Assembly (NCBI GenBank): GCA_031285815.1
Contig: JAITVM010000074.1
Location: 1-15,033 of the forward strand
DNA: 15,033 nt
Direction: 5' to 3'
Source: Clostridiales bacterium
GTDB lineage: Bacteria > Bacillota > Clostridia > Lachnospirales > JAITVM01
Shown here: positions 14,805-15,033 of the stretch, in pieces
How positions within the stretch are numbered: position 1 is the stretch's first letter
How the letters are laid out: each line of letters opens with the position of its first letter
Position numbers and translations under genes: made by a program
Notes under the pieces: generated by a model
Seen by the model: only the letters and a program-made list of their open reading frames with translations
The model's database searches: none
Told to the model about the DNA's origin: nothing

Positions 14805-14815
14805 TTATTATATGC

Positions 14816-14869
14816 AAAAAACAAAACGCATAGGCCGTATATTTATTGGCTATATGCGTTTTGTTTTTT
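14816..14869. terminator. Symmetrical bidirectional terminator between convergent genes
   Basis: AAAAAACAAAACGCATA (14816-14832) pairs perfectly over 17 bp with TATGCGTTTTGTTTTTT (14853-14869). The loop can add a GCC/GGC pair. U-runs form on either strand, so one element can end both the cysteine synthase gene and the chemoreceptor gene. Confidence 0.9.
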
Positions 14870-14872
14870 AAT

Positions 14873-15033
14873 TTACCTTAGCCTAAACCCATCAACCATA
14901 GCTTTAAATAAATCAGCCTGGCTGGACAATTCTTCTGCCGCTGATGCCTGCTCTTGGCTTGTGGAAGAGTTATTCTGGGTAACTGTTGAAATTTGGTTTA
15001 CACCAGTATTAATTTGCCATATCGAATCGGTCT
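14873..15033 (-). CDS. Methyl-accepting chemotaxis protein, C-terminal end (runs off the right edge)
   Basis: The last 52 codons and a TAA stop (14875-14873) are visible, and the rest lies beyond the window. The frame reads INTGVNQISTVTQNN, then STSQEQASAAEELSSQAD and a short tail ending DGFRLR. This is the typical closing methylation-helix pattern of chemoreceptors (INxGVxQISxVxQxNSAxSEExAAASEELSxQA). Q/E pairs in it are likely CheR/CheB targets. There is no receptor-docking pentapeptide at the end. Ligand domain and membrane topology cannot be seen. It converges on the cysteine synthase gene across the shared terminator. With cheV it supports active chemotaxis. Confidence 0.9.
   Translation of the reverse strand, partial: TDSIWQINTGVNQISTVTQNNSSTSQEQASAAEELSSQADLFKAMVDGFRLR

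Overview
The window reads as an ordinary chromosomal segment of an AT-rich, motile, endospore-forming member of the Clostridia (Lachnospirales/Eubacteriales-like). The evidence is a SipL-type SPOCS/LysM spore morphogenesis protein, a Veg-family protein, a CheV and a chemoreceptor, strong purine-rich ribosome sites, a Gram-positive-type signal peptidase, and long AT-rich intergenic stretches with typical Firmicutes promoters and terminators. No mobile element, CRISPR array, tRNA or rRNA is visible. I see no clear sign of an undescribed multi-gene system.

Layout. Positions 1-288 (minus) hold the N-terminal part of a DUF975-like membrane protein. Positions 415-2235 (minus) hold asnB, transcribed divergently from cheV (2511-3434, plus). 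A terminator and a 437-base, very AT-rich gap follow. Next comes a probable three-gene unit: an FAH-family hydrolase (3938-4804), signal peptidase I (4842-5351) and a Veg-family protein (5397-5639), closed by a terminator. A membrane-anchored HD-GYP-like phosphodiesterase (5815-6714) has a near-perfect flagellar sigma-D promoter. A GC-richer, C-skewed patch with a G-quadruplex motif then separates it from a SipL homologue (6956-8518) with a sigma-E-like promoter. After 23-base tandem repeats and a terminator come tex (8741-10879), a YkvI-family transporter-like protein (10951-11994), a membrane-anchored GH18 protein (12078-13781) and a cysteine synthase family gene (13908-14804). The last gene converges, across a symmetrical 17-bp terminator stem, on the 3' end of a chemoreceptor gene (14873-15033, minus).

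How they fit together. Most genes look like independent housekeeping units with their own promoters. Two themes recur. The first is motility: cheV and the HD-GYP-like gene both carry sigma-D-type promoters with the same 16-base spacer, and a chemoreceptor lies at the right edge. The second is sporulation and envelope: SipL, the GH18 protein and signal peptidase. The most useful second looks are the shared sigma-D signals, the G-quadruplex patch at 6741-6860, and the hairpin next to the unusual TTG start of the Veg-family gene.
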